DNA of 64,000 bases. Origin: Comamonadaceae bacterium. GTDB lineage: Bacteria; Pseudomonadota; Gammaproteobacteria; Burkholderiales; Burkholderiaceae_C. Below the pieces are notes generated by a model that was not told the DNA's origin, ran no database searches, and saw only the letters and a list, made by a program, of their open reading frames with translations. The translations under genes and the position numbers were made by a program. Within the stretch, counting starts at the first letter, position 1. Each line of letters opens with the position of its first letter. Positions 44,848-54,215 of this stretch are shown in pieces. Location: positions 1 through 64,000 of the forward strand of contig CANFWV010000004.1 in assembly GCA_947450695.1 (NCBI GenBank), in the 5' to 3' direction.

Positions 44848-45798
44848 TTAGAGCGGCGCCATCTGCATGGCCGCGTCGTAGTGGGAGAGGTCCAAGTAAT
44901 GATCCAGCGGCGGCGTCACACCACCCCACATGCCTTCCATTTCGGCACGAATCGACAGCACCGTCTGAAAGCCCGGGCGACTGAACGCAGCGTCAGGTGC
45001 AAGACCGGAACCAGGCGCCACCAGCGCGTCGTAGGTGCCCTCGGCCGCACCGGCAGAGAGCAGGAATTTTTCTTGCAACAAAGCCGTCATGGCGGCTCTG
45101 TTCACCGGATTCATCACATGTCGCTGGCCTTGGATGTAAGCCGCCAGATAGCGTCTCAACACATCGGCGTTGTCAGCCGCCCAGTGGCGCTGCACAAAAG
45201 CCCCCGTCGCTTGGTAAGGCCCGAGCAAACTAAATTGGCTGCCCAAACTTTTCAAACCTTTTTCGCGCACCGTGAAAGAAAACGGCGGGTTGATCATGCC
45301 AGCCGCCAGCTGCGGGTCGGCCACCATGGCGGCAGAACGCGGCCCAGTGCCACCGGCCAGCTTGACGCCGTAGTCACGATTTTCTAGCAGCCCGTGGTTC
45401 TTCAATATTTTCTTGGCCGCCAGCGCGTATGCGGTGCCCGGGGCATCGACGGCCAGCAGCTTGCCGCGCAGGTCGGCAATCGTGTTGATTTCTGCGCGCA
45501 CCATCAAATCGTTCATGCCGGCATCGCCGCCACACACAATCACCACGTCTTGCCCAGCCGACTCGACCATGGCGACGGCGTTGTCGACCGCCGCATGCGC
45601 AATCTCAAAGTGACCCGCTGCCAAACCAGCGCGCTGCGCATCGGAGTTCGGCGTGTTTTGTACCGCGATGGTCAATTGGCGGCGGGCGAAGTAACCCTCG
45701 GCCATGGCCACCATCAACGGCAGATTGCTGGAGGTGTTAAAGATGTTGACGCGCAACAACGTCGGTGCAAATGAGGGTGAAGGTTTGTTGGACATCAT
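44848..45798 (-). CDS. NMT1/SsuA-type substrate-binding protein without signal peptide
   Basis: A 316-residue type II periplasmic-binding fold: VNIFNTSSNLPLMVAMAEGYF near the N-terminus, DLRGKLLAVDAPGTAYA, and GMINPPFSF. It lacks any hydrophobic export segment, and no ABC permease or ATPase genes for it are nearby. The start at 45798 overlaps the stop of the molybdenum hydroxylase large-subunit gene (ATGA). It may be a cytoplasmic binding or chaperone protein, or use a shorter, unnoticed export route. Confidence 0.78.
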   Translation of the reverse strand: MMSNKPSPSFAPTLLRVNIFNTSSNLPLMVAMAEGYFARRQLTIAVQNTPNSDAQRAGLAAGHFEIAHAAVDNAVAMVESAGQDVVIVCGGDAGMNDLMVRAEINTIADLRGKLLAVDAPGTAYALAAKKILKNHGLLENRDYGVKLAGGTGPRSAAMVADPQLAAGMINPPFSFTVREKGLKSLGSQFSLLGPYQATGAFVQRHWAADNADVLRRYLAAYIQGQRHVMNPVNRAAMTALLQEKFLLSAGAAEGTYDALVAPGSGLAPDAAFSRPGFQTVLSIRAEMEGMWGGVTPPLDHYLDLSHYDAAMQMAPL

Positions 45799-48026
45799 CG
45801 AGGATCGGCCAGTGCTGCCTGCAGCAAGGCGTCGGCGCTGAGTGGCATTTGACGCATACGCAAGCCCAGCGCATCGGCCACGGCGTTGGCGATCGCTGCG
45901 GCCACCGGCCCATGCGTGGCTTCGCCCGCACCCAGTGATTTGTCACCTGGTCGGCTGACAAGTTGCACATCGACTTTCGGCATCTCAGAAAAACGCAAGA
46001 TCGGATAGTCCTCCCAACTGCGACTGGTGACGCGCGTCCGGTCAAATTGCACGGCTTCTTTGAGCACCCAGCTGACGGTCTGAATAGCACCGCCTTCGAT
46101 CTGATTCCGGACACCATCGGGGTTCACCACCAAACCGACGTCGGCGGCAATCCACAGCTGTTCAACGCGGACCTCGGCCTCGGCATGAACCGCCGCCGCC
46201 ACCGCGCAATAAGCACTGGTATTTTTATAGCGGGCATAGGCGATACCCAAACCGCTGCCTTCGCGTCGCGCACCGGCATGTCGGTTCGGCCAATCGGCCA
46301 TCGTCGCCGCCGCATTGAGCACAGCGCGTCCGCGTTCATCGCTGAGGTGACGCAGTCGAAACACCAGGGGATCAACGCCCAGTTGCTCAGCCATTTCATC
46401 CAAAAAAGATTCAACCGCGAAGACATTGCAATGCGCGCCCAACGAGCGCAACGAGGACGTGCGCAGCGGCATGGTCAGCGCGCGGTGACAGTGGGTACGC
46501 CACTGCGCAAAGTCATACGATGGCAACGAATTACGCTCAGCGCCGCCGCCGTTGGCCAGTGGCATATTGATAGCGACTTGACGTGGAAATGGTTTTTCAA
46601 GCAAGGCTGCAGCATGCAGCACGGGTGTACTGGAACGGCCGGGCCGCATGCTGTGACCGTTCGACCAAACGTCGTGCTGCCAGTCGCTGATGCGACCATC
46701 GGCATCGACCACAGCTTGCAAATCAACCGCCATGGCGGCACCAAAAGGCGCGCAGGTCAATTCGTCCTCACGGGTCCATTGCAGTTGTACTGGACGGCCT
46801 GGCACGGCACGCGCCAACAGCACGGCATCGCAGGCTGCGTCGTCAGCACCGTTATGGCCGTAGCAGCCGGCACCGGGCACATGCTGTATCGCAATCTGCG
46901 CGGCAGGCAAACCCAGCACCAAGGCCAGGTCAGGACGCAGATTGTAAATGCCTTGACTGTGGGTCCAGACTTCAACGCCCGTGATCTCTCCGCTGGCGTT
47001 GGCCGTACACCGCGCCAGCGCGCACGACGGGCCGATGGAGGCATGCGCCAAAAATGGCCGAGCGTAAGACGCCTTGAACGACCGAGCGCCTACGGCCTGT
47101 CTTGAAGCCTCTGAGGACGTCAGACTCGGGCCCGACGTCTCGGATTTTTTCTCTCCATACAGCTTGCTTTCAACCGGCTGCATGCGTAAAAATTCTGGCA
47201 CTGCATGCATGTCAGGCAAGGTCGCAGGCTCGTCCCAGCGGGCCGCGGCGGCGAGCTTTTTCAAAGCCTGTACTGCCGCGTGATCTGTCTTGGCGATAAC
47301 ACCAATGAAACTGCCATCGCGCACGGTGGTGACCACGTCGGGTAAGGCGTTGATAGCCTCAAGCGCCACCTCCAGCAACACAGCACCCGGTGACGGCGGA
47401 TGCGCCACGCGGCCGTACAACTGGCCGGGCAGCACCATGTCATGTATGAAATCCGGCTGCCCCAACACCTTGCCCGGCATGTCCAAACGCGGCACAGGCT
47501 GACCGCTCAAGGTGTGCTCGGCCACAGATTTTGGCTTGACGTTGCCAGTGGCTTCTATGTCCAACAAGGCGTCGTCAGCGAGAGTCCAGTAACTTCCGAT
47601 AACTTGGTCTGTGCTGCTGACGAATTCACCGTCCAGCACGCGCAGCCCAGCCCGCTGGCTTGGCGACAAACCACGTTGCTCCGCCGCAAGATCTAAATAA
47701 ATGGCCCTGGCTTCAGCGCAGGCTTGGCGCAAGGCGCTGCCGGAGTCTTGCACCGACATGCTGCCGGCCGTCATGCCTTCGTTCGGACCTTGCACAGTGG
47801 TGGCGCGCTCCATGCGGATGCGCCCCACAGAAACGTCCAGTTCTTCAGCCGCGATTTGCGCCAACACGGTACTGATGCCCTGCCCCAGATCGACCTTGCC
47901 AGTGCGCACGGTGACACGGCCACCGGCATGAAAAGCCAGCCACTGCGACAAGCGGCGATTGGTCTGCAAACTACCCGGCAAGACGACCGGAATTTTCGAG
48001 GTGGTTTTGCTCATGTTCGCGCTCAT
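45795..48026 (-). CDS. molybdenum hydroxylase large (molybdopterin) subunit, IorB/NicB-like
   Basis: A 743-residue xanthine-dehydrogenase-family subunit of the isoquinoline 1-oxidoreductase/nicotinate dehydrogenase type. It carries GKVDLGQGISTVLAQIAAEE near the N-terminus, GCYGHNGADDAACDAVLL, REDEL and the C-terminal catalytic Glu region LGAGEATHGPVAAAIANA. These enzymes hydroxylate a carbon next to a ring nitrogen with water as oxygen donor. The start at 48026 overlaps the small-subunit stop (ATGA). There is no FAD subunit gene, fitting the two-subunit type. Confidence 0.87.
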   Translation of the reverse strand: MSANMSKTTSKIPVVLPGSLQTNRRLSQWLAFHAGGRVTVRTGKVDLGQGISTVLAQIAAEELDVSVGRIRMERATTVQGPNEGMTAGSMSVQDSGSALRQACAEARAIYLDLAAEQRGLSPSQRAGLRVLDGEFVSSTDQVIGSYWTLADDALLDIEATGNVKPKSVAEHTLSGQPVPRLDMPGKVLGQPDFIHDMVLPGQLYGRVAHPPSPGAVLLEVALEAINALPDVVTTVRDGSFIGVIAKTDHAAVQALKKLAAAARWDEPATLPDMHAVPEFLRMQPVESKLYGEKKSETSGPSLTSSEASRQAVGARSFKASYARPFLAHASIGPSCALARCTANASGEITGVEVWTHSQGIYNLRPDLALVLGLPAAQIAIQHVPGAGCYGHNGADDAACDAVLLARAVPGRPVQLQWTREDELTCAPFGAAMAVDLQAVVDADGRISDWQHDVWSNGHSMRPGRSSTPVLHAAALLEKPFPRQVAINMPLANGGGAERNSLPSYDFAQWRTHCHRALTMPLRTSSLRSLGAHCNVFAVESFLDEMAEQLGVDPLVFRLRHLSDERGRAVLNAAATMADWPNRHAGARREGSGLGIAYARYKNTSAYCAVAAAVHAEAEVRVEQLWIAADVGLVVNPDGVRNQIEGGAIQTVSWVLKEAVQFDRTRVTSRSWEDYPILRFSEMPKVDVQLVSRPGDKSLGAGEATHGPVAAAIANAVADALGLRMRQMPLSADALLQAALADPR

Positions 48027-48517
48027 GTTGAGGTTCCAACAGCAGCGGCCTTGAGCACCGCGCGCACCATGCGGTTGTGCGCGCCACAGCGACACAAATG
48101 CGGGTCAAGCGCCTCACGAACCTGCCCCTCGCTCGGCTGCGGGCACTTGGCCAGCAAAGCCGCAGCGCTGACGAGAATGCCCGACACGCAATAGCCGCAC
48201 TGTGCAGCTTGTTCGTCAATGAAGGCTTGCTGCAGCGCATGCAAAGCATCCGGTTGCCCCAGCCCTTCAATGGTGAGCACTGCTTTGTTTTCAGCGGCCC
48301 AGAGCGGCGTGTCACACGCCGGAACTGAGACACCCTCCAGCATCACATGACATGCACCGCATTGGGATTGTCCGCAACCCAGCCGCGTGCCCTTGAGTCC
48401 GAGTTGTTCGCGCAAAACGTAGACCAGCGGCGTGTTGTCGTCTGCCTCGACTTGCGTCAATTGACCGTTGACGGTCAGGTCGACAGTGCGTAGTTGCAGT
48501 GGGTTTTTTTGGCTCAC
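48023..48517 (-). CDS. molybdenum hydroxylase [2Fe-2S] subunit
   Basis: A 164-residue electron-transfer subunit with two [2Fe-2S] clusters. The plant-type cluster motif is GCGQSQCGACHVM and the second, C-terminal cluster is AQCGYCVSG...CRCG, as in IorA/CoxS/NicA. It passes electrons from the molybdenum subunit to an external acceptor, probably a cytochrome. Both ends overlap neighbours by four bases (a Bug gene upstream, the molybdopterin subunit downstream). Confidence 0.92.
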   Translation of the reverse strand: MSQKNPLQLRTVDLTVNGQLTQVEADDNTPLVYVLREQLGLKGTRLGCGQSQCGACHVMLEGVSVPACDTPLWAAENKAVLTIEGLGQPDALHALQQAFIDEQAAQCGYCVSGILVSAAALLAKCPQPSEGQVREALDPHLCRCGAHNRMVRAVLKAAAVGTST

Positions 48518-49473
48518 TTCGGTGCGGCCTTCATCACTGCGCCTAAGGTGATGAATTCTTCTTTGATGTAGGCGTCAAATTGTTCAGGTTTCATGGGCAT
48601 GGATTCTGCGCCCAACTTGGCCATACGCTCCTTGACAGCAGGCTGCTCAAGGATCTTCGCGATTTCAACGTTGAGCTTGTTGACCACGGCGCGCGGTGTC
48701 TTCGCCGGTGCCAGCAGGCCAATCCAGAAGTCGAACACAAAACCCGGCAGACCGGCTTCGGCCACCGTCGGCACGTCAGGCATGGCGCCCGAGCGCTTGG
48801 CGGTACTGACGGCCAAGGCCCGCATGCGGCCGTCACGGATCGTCGAAATGGACGCCAGCACCGGCGTGAACATGAAGTCAACCCGACCTGAACTGGTTTC
48901 AACAATGGTCTCTGGCGTTCCCTTGAACGGAATATGCGTGATTTGAATTCCAGCCACACTGCGGAATTTTTCAGCATTCACGTGGGTTGCGCTGCCAACG
49001 CCAGCCGAAGCATAGTTGAGTGAGTCTGGCTTGGCCTTGGCAGCGGCGATTAGATCTTTCACCGTCTTGAACGGGCTGCCAGAACCCACCACCAGCACGT
49101 TCGGCAGAGAGGCCAGCGGGGAGATACCGGCAAAGTCCGCCACAGTGTCGTAAGTTAAGCCTGGGTACAAGGTCGGGTTGACCACATGGCCCGTAGACAC
49201 CACCAACAGCGTGTAGCCGTCGGGTTCGCTCTTGGCCACTTGCGCCGACCCCAATGTGCCGCCGGCACCGGGCCGGTTGTCAACGATCACAGATTGGCCC
49301 AGACTGACGCTCAGCCTTTCACCGACGACGCGCGCCATGATGTCGGTCGCACTTCCAGCGGTAAAAGGCACGACGATTTTGATCGTCTTGTTCGGGTAGT
49401 CAGCACCCGTTGGTTGCGCACTGACGGTGGCAACAGACAAGACCGCAGCACAGGCGATTAAAAAGCGTTTCAT
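48514..49473 (-). CDS. Bug-family tripartite tricarboxylate receptor
   Basis: A 319-residue periplasmic protein with a signal peptide ending near residue 20 (VATVSAQ) before YPNKTIKIVVPFTAGSATD. Marks include NYASAGVGSATHVNAEKF and ITHIPFKGTPETIVETS. The start at 49473 follows a GGAG site; the frame open to 49629 is rejected as the added 52 residues are not a leader. Its stop overlaps the [2Fe-2S] gene start, so the receptor is translated with the hydroxylase and probably binds its substrate or a relative. Confidence 0.92.
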   Translation of the reverse strand: MKRFLIACAAVLSVATVSAQPTGADYPNKTIKIVVPFTAGSATDIMARVVGERLSVSLGQSVIVDNRPGAGGTLGSAQVAKSEPDGYTLLVVSTGHVVNPTLYPGLTYDTVADFAGISPLASLPNVLVVGSGSPFKTVKDLIAAAKAKPDSLNYASAGVGSATHVNAEKFRSVAGIQITHIPFKGTPETIVETSSGRVDFMFTPVLASISTIRDGRMRALAVSTAKRSGAMPDVPTVAEAGLPGFVFDFWIGLLAPAKTPRAVVNKLNVEIAKILEQPAVKERMAKLGAESMPMKPEQFDAYIKEEFITLGAVMKAAPK

Positions 49474-49540
49474 GGATTTGTCTCCCGAAGATTGAAAGGC
49501 CTGCGGTCTGTGCCGCTTAGATAAAAAAATCCGCTTGAAC

Positions 49541-50920
49541 TCAATGCACAGAGCCCAACCCAAGCGCCAAAGCGATTTTTTCGCCCGACTGCTGCAAGGC
49601 GCGCAAATGGGGTTGCAAGTCAACGCCAAGCAACAGACCTGCGCGTTTTTTCCATTGACCCGCCACCATGACGCTGTCGATGTTTGCCAGCGAGGTTTGC
49701 ATGACGACTGAATTCACGACATCGTGCACCGGCTGCATGTTCAGATCGGTGGCGCGGATCATCACCAAATCAGCCTGTTTACCAGTGGCCAGAGAACCAA
49801 TACGGTCCGCCTGTTTCAGCATGCGTGCGCCCTCGATAGTGACCCATGACAAGGCTTCCCGAGTAGTCACAGTGGACGTATTGGGGATGCTGCCGTGCAG
49901 GTCCCGATGGGCTGCATTGTCGAGGGAACGCTGCATGCCGAGGGCCACGCGAGCCTGCACCAACATCTCACCACTGATAGCGCTTTCAAGATCAACACCC
50001 AGCGATGGTGCACGGCCAAATGCGCGCAGACGCCCAGTGATCGGGTAACCATGACCTTGCGTCATTTCACTTTCCGGCGCGGCGGAAAAGCTCATGCCGA
50101 GATCGCAAAAACGCTTCAGCTGGGCGTCGCTCAAAGCATGGCCATGAACGATGTTGATGTGGTCACCAAGCAGCCCGGCGACCTCCAACTTTTCCCAGCC
50201 GTCTGGCGTGCGGGCTGGCCCACCGCCTTGGTGCAGCGAAGCGATCAGCCCGAGCTCCTTGGCCATGGCAAAGTCGTGCATGGCAACGTCCAGCGTCGAA
50301 TAATGGGGGCCCAGCACCGCAGCCTGCACACTCAACAAAGAGCGGCCTTGATGCACTTTGAGCAAGCGCTCAATCTCAGCGCGCGGATGAGGAACTTCCC
50401 AAAAAGGCGTCTGCCCGGGCAGTGGGTCCGGCTTGGGCGTGCCATGAAAAAATGCAGCCCGAATACCCGAGGCCAGCAAACCGGCAATCGCCGCGTCATT
50501 GGACTCTGGCGTCGGGTTGTTATGACACCAATCGGCCAGCGTGGTGGTGCCGCAGTTGAGCTGGTTCAACGCCCCGACCAAGGTGGCGATGTACAAGTCT
50601 TGCGGTTCGAACACCGTCGCCAGACCGGCGTGCATCTTGCGGAAATATTCGAGCAAAGTCCAGTTTGAAGCCAGTCCGCGCAAGGCTGTCTGCCAAGTGT
50701 GCATGTGGGCATTCACCAGCCCCGGGATGACGATGTAACCGCTGCCATCAATCACCTCCGCGTCATCCACATGAATGCGCGGCGCAATTTCAGTGAGCGT
50801 CTCACCCGTGATGAGAATGTCGCCCTGCGGCAGATCACCCTGCGCATCCATCGTGATGATAGACGCGCCGCGGATCAGACTGCGTTTAGCTTGGACTGGC
50901 TGGGAACGCTGGGTGACCAT
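49541..50920 (-). CDS. ATZ/TRZ family amidohydrolase
   Basis: A 459-residue metal-dependent amidohydrolase. The zinc-binding His72-x-His74 is in PGLVNAHMHTWQ; a third His lies in SLHQGGG, a fourth in NIVHGHAL, followed by the usual acidic residue near SAAPESEM. Family members deaminate or dechlorinate s-triazines, 8-oxoguanine, S-adenosylhomocysteine and related N-heterocycles. Beside a molybdenum hydroxylase it may remove an amino or amide group from a hydroxylated heterocycle. It lies three bases from the next dehydrogenase gene. Confidence 0.87.
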   Translation of the reverse strand: MVTQRSQPVQAKRSLIRGASIITMDAQGDLPQGDILITGETLTEIAPRIHVDDAEVIDGSGYIVIPGLVNAHMHTWQTALRGLASNWTLLEYFRKMHAGLATVFEPQDLYIATLVGALNQLNCGTTTLADWCHNNPTPESNDAAIAGLLASGIRAAFFHGTPKPDPLPGQTPFWEVPHPRAEIERLLKVHQGRSLLSVQAAVLGPHYSTLDVAMHDFAMAKELGLIASLHQGGGPARTPDGWEKLEVAGLLGDHINIVHGHALSDAQLKRFCDLGMSFSAAPESEMTQGHGYPITGRLRAFGRAPSLGVDLESAISGEMLVQARVALGMQRSLDNAAHRDLHGSIPNTSTVTTREALSWVTIEGARMLKQADRIGSLATGKQADLVMIRATDLNMQPVHDVVNSVVMQTSLANIDSVMVAGQWKKRAGLLLGVDLQPHLRALQQSGEKIALALGLGSVH

Positions 50921-50923
50921 GAC

Positions 50924-51859
50924 TCAGGACTCCAGACCGTCGCTCATTTTCACGTTTTCCGAGGTCAGTACCAGGCCGGCATCGGCGGCCGTTTCTTGCA
51001 ACAGCACGGCAAAATCAATGTCTTCATGGCCGCGGCCAACCATGCGCGACACCGACTCGCGTGTGGCTGCTGCTGCAGGCATGGCGACGCCATAAGTACG
51101 TGCAGCAGCCAAACCCAAGTCCATGTCTTTGAGCAACAGTTTGGGCGTGAAAGTGACTTGATCAAACGTCAGGTTCGTCAGCATCGGAGTCTTGTACTTG
51201 GTGTACATCGAACCGAGCACAGAGTCGTTGATGCTCTCAAGAAAGATATGACGCGGAATCCCGGCTTTTTCAGCCAACACGGTGATCTCACACAGGTTCT
51301 GAATCACGACACCAAACATGGTGTTGTGCGCGATTTTCCAGATGCGCGCCAGCTCACCCTCGCCGACCCACATCACCTTGCGCGCCATCGCTTGCAGGCA
51401 AGGCTCGATTTCGGCGTACAACGCTTTCGGACCTGAGGCCACTTGCAGCAATTTACCGGCCTTGGCGACCTTGGCGTTGCCTGACACCGGGCTGCACAAG
51501 TAGCCCACGCCCATCGCTTCAAGGCGCTGACGAACCTCCGCCGAACCCTCTTGAGAAATGGAGGAGCTGTCGATCACCACCTTGGGCTTGGCCGAACCGG
51601 CCACCAAACCACCGTCGCCAAACAACACTTCTTTCAGGTCGTTGGTGGTTGAGACCATGGTGAAAACGAAATCGCAGTGGGCCAAGTCTTGCTTGGTGGC
51701 GACAATCGTGGCGCCGTATTCAACCAGCGGCGCAGCTTTGGAGGCAGTGCGGTTCCAGACGCTGACCTTGTGACCGGCCTTGAGCAGCCGCTTGGACATG
51801 GCCTCGCCCATACGACCCAACCCGATCCATCCAATTTGCTTCCCCGTTGTCAATGTCAT
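50924..51859 (-). CDS. 3-hydroxyisobutyrate dehydrogenase family oxidoreductase, copy 2
   Basis: A 311-residue beta-hydroxyacid dehydrogenase with Rossmann motif IGWIGLGRMGEAMSKRL (about 9-25), substrate loop VVIDSSSISQEGSAEV and catalytic Lys in ARIWKIAHNTMFG. The start at 51859 (MTLTTGKQ) is chosen over an in-frame start at 51976, whose extra 39 residues cover an intergenic stretch. It is only distantly similar to copy 1. It is followed immediately by the amidohydrolase gene. Confidence 0.88.
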   Translation of the reverse strand: MTLTTGKQIGWIGLGRMGEAMSKRLLKAGHKVSVWNRTASKAAPLVEYGATIVATKQDLAHCDFVFTMVSTTNDLKEVLFGDGGLVAGSAKPKVVIDSSSISQEGSAEVRQRLEAMGVGYLCSPVSGNAKVAKAGKLLQVASGPKALYAEIEPCLQAMARKVMWVGEGELARIWKIAHNTMFGVVIQNLCEITVLAEKAGIPRHIFLESINDSVLGSMYTKYKTPMLTNLTFDQVTFTPKLLLKDMDLGLAAARTYGVAMPAAAATRESVSRMVGRGHEDIDFAVLLQETAADAGLVLTSENVKMSDGLES

Positions 51860-51976
51860 TGTGTTTCCTTGTTGTCTTTTTAACTCTGCGTAGTGTGTCG
51901 CAGAGCCTAGTTCGTCACAAGAAAACCAGCGGAAATCAGTTTTTCCATGAGTGGAAAAACCGCATCCAGTCACCAC

Positions 51977-52970
51977 TTAATCGAGCGTTGCGCCCGAGAG
52001 TCGGACGATCTCGGCCCATTGAGCGCTCTCTTTTTTAATCCGTGCGGCGTACGCTGTTGGACCACCCAATAGCGGTACGGCGCCCTCCACGCCCAGACGG
52101 GACTGAAATTCGGCCGTGGCGGCGATCTTCAGAATTTGCATGGCCAACTCGTTGATCACCGCGTCGGGTGTGCCACGGGGCGCCAGCAATCCATAGGTCA
52201 GCGTGCTTTCGAAATCGGCGAGTGTGCTGATACCCGACTCGGCGATGGTCGGCACGTCTGGCATCGACGGATTGCGTTTGGCACTCGTCACGGCGATGGC
52301 GCGCAAACGTCCGCTGGCGACCAAGGCCAAGGCAGGTGGAATCACGCTGAACATCATCTGCACCTGGCTGCCGACGAGATCAGTGATTGCCGGCGCGGTG
52401 CCTTTGTAGGGGATGTGGCTGAGCTTGACACCGGTCTTGTGCTCAAACAATTCGCCGCACAAGTGGCCACCCGTACCACCGCCACTGGAGGCGTAATTGA
52501 CCCGGCCCGGCTCTGACTTAGCCAGTGCCAGCAGATCGGCCACTGACTTGACCTTCGACGAAGCGGGCACCACCAAGACCAACGCCGATGACGCAAACAT
52601 GGCGACTGGCGCCAAGTCTTTCTGGGTGTCGTATTTCAGTTGCTTGTACAGCGCCGGATTGATCGACACCGTACCCGAGTGACCGAGCAGCAGCGTGCTA
52701 CCGTCGGCCGGGCTGCGCACCACGAGCTCGGTGCCAATGTTGCCGCCTGCGCCCGGCTTGTTGTCAACCAGCACGCTTTGATTGCGCAGCTCGCCCAAGC
52801 TTTTGGCCATCTGACGGCCGAACACATCGTTGCCACCACCGGGCGCAAAAGGCACCACGATCTTGATCGGTTTGCCTTGGGCGCGAGCGGCCAAGCTGAA
52901 GAAAGACCAAGCAGCCCCCCCCAAAAATAGCCACCAAGACTTGGCGGCGGTTGGGGGTGGTGAACGTCAC
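51977..52970 (-). CDS. Bug-family receptor with apparent frameshift in its signal peptide
   Basis: The body (MGGAAWSFFSLAARAQGKPIK onward in part) is a normal Bug receptor, including VPFAPGGGNDVFG and NYASSGGGTGGHL. Its proper leader is in another frame: from a GTG at 52970, two bases past the thiolase stop, VTFTTPNRRQVLVAIFGG leads to a run of eight G (minus strand, 52915-52922). With seven G the two parts would join into a complete Tat-like leader. So this is a sequencing error, a slippage-controlled gene or a broken gene. As it stands the frame starts at a TTG with no proper leader. Confidence 0.8.
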
Positions 52971-52972
52971 CG

Positions 52973-54178
52973 TTAAACCCGCTCGAGAATCAGCGCAATA
53001 CCTTGACCCACCCCGATGCACATGGTGCACAGCGCGTAGCGGCCACCCGTGGCATGCAAGCGGTTGACGGCCGTCGTGGCCAACCGGGCGCCCGAAGCGC
53101 CCAACGGGTGCCCCAACGCAATCGCGCCGCCCCAGGCATTCACGCGGACATCGTCATCTTGCAAACCGAGCTGGCGCAACACGGCCAAACCCTGCGCTGC
53201 AAACGCTTCGTTGAGCTCGATCACGTCCAGTTGTTCCAGCTTGAGACCCGTCAGCGCCAACACTTTTTGCGTGGCCGGTGCGGGGCCGATGCCCATGATG
53301 CGCGGTGGCACGCCGGCTGTCGCCATGCCCACAATGCGGGCACGCGGTGTCAAGCCATTCTTGGCAGCGCTGGCTTCATCGGCCAACAACAGCGCACAAG
53401 CACCATCATTCACGCCGCTGGCGTTACCGGCCGTCACGGTGCCATCTGGACGCACCACGCCTTTGAGCTTGGCCAGCGTTTCCATGGTGGTGGCCCGTGG
53501 GTGCTCATCTGTGTCAACGACGATCGCATCACCCTTTTTCTGGGCGATCGTGACAGCGGTGATTTCGCGTGCAAAGTGACCCGCTTTTTGTGCTGCCACG
53601 GCGTTTAACTGGCTGGCTAGCGCCATACGGTCTTGCGATTCGCGATCGATATTGAAATCCGTCGCCACGTTCTCAGCCGTCTCAGGCATGGAGTCGACGC
53701 CGTACGCTTGCTTCATCAGTTTGTTGACGAAGCGCCAGCCGATGGTCGTGTCGTAGACCGCGTTGGCACGGCTGAAGGCGCTCTCCGCCTTCGGCATGAC
53801 AAACGGTGCGCGGCTCATGCTTTCAACGCCGCCAGCGATCATCAGACCGGCTTCTCCGGAACGAATTGCACGGGCGGCTGTACCCACAGCATCAAGACCC
53901 GAACCGCACAAGCGGTTGATGGTGGCACCCGGAACTTCAAACGGTAAGCCGGCCAGCAAGCTCGACATGTGGGCCACGTTGCGGTTGTCTTCGCCTGCTT
54001 GATTGGCACAGCCGTAGATCACGTCGGTGATGGCTTGCCAGTCCACATTAGGGTTACGTGCCATCAGTGCGCGCAGAGGAATGGCACCGAGGTCATCAGC
54101 GCGAACGCTTGATAATGCGCCGCCATAACGGCCGAAAGGTGTGCGGATAGCGTCGCAAATAAAAGCTTGTGAACTCAT
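52973..54178 (-). CDS. pcaF: 3-oxoadipyl-CoA thiolase
   Basis: Cleaves 3-oxoadipyl-CoA to succinyl-CoA and acetyl-CoA. The 401-residue thiolase has catalytic Cys91 in NRLCGSGLDAV, the His in GHPLGASGARL and the second Cys in CTMCIGVGQG. PcaF-like features include GCANQAGEDNRNVA near residue 57. The start at 54178 follows a standard leader; the frame open to 54289 is not needed. It lies 37 bp downstream of pcaJ and completes the route from 3-oxoadipate. Confidence 0.94.
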   Translation of the reverse strand: MSSQAFICDAIRTPFGRYGGALSSVRADDLGAIPLRALMARNPNVDWQAITDVIYGCANQAGEDNRNVAHMSSLLAGLPFEVPGATINRLCGSGLDAVGTAARAIRSGEAGLMIAGGVESMSRAPFVMPKAESAFSRANAVYDTTIGWRFVNKLMKQAYGVDSMPETAENVATDFNIDRESQDRMALASQLNAVAAQKAGHFAREITAVTIAQKKGDAIVVDTDEHPRATTMETLAKLKGVVRPDGTVTAGNASGVNDGACALLLADEASAAKNGLTPRARIVGMATAGVPPRIMGIGPAPATQKVLALTGLKLEQLDVIELNEAFAAQGLAVLRQLGLQDDDVRVNAWGGAIALGHPLGASGARLATTAVNRLHATGGRYALCTMCIGVGQGIALILERV

Positions 54179-54215
54179 AGTGTCTCTTCTTTCAATGATG
54201 ATTGTTCGTGATTTT

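Noticed and set aside
45963-47105. 380-codon plus-strand frame inside the molybdopterin subunit gene
   Set aside because: Antisense shadow caused by high GC content; the minus-strand protein has all family motifs.
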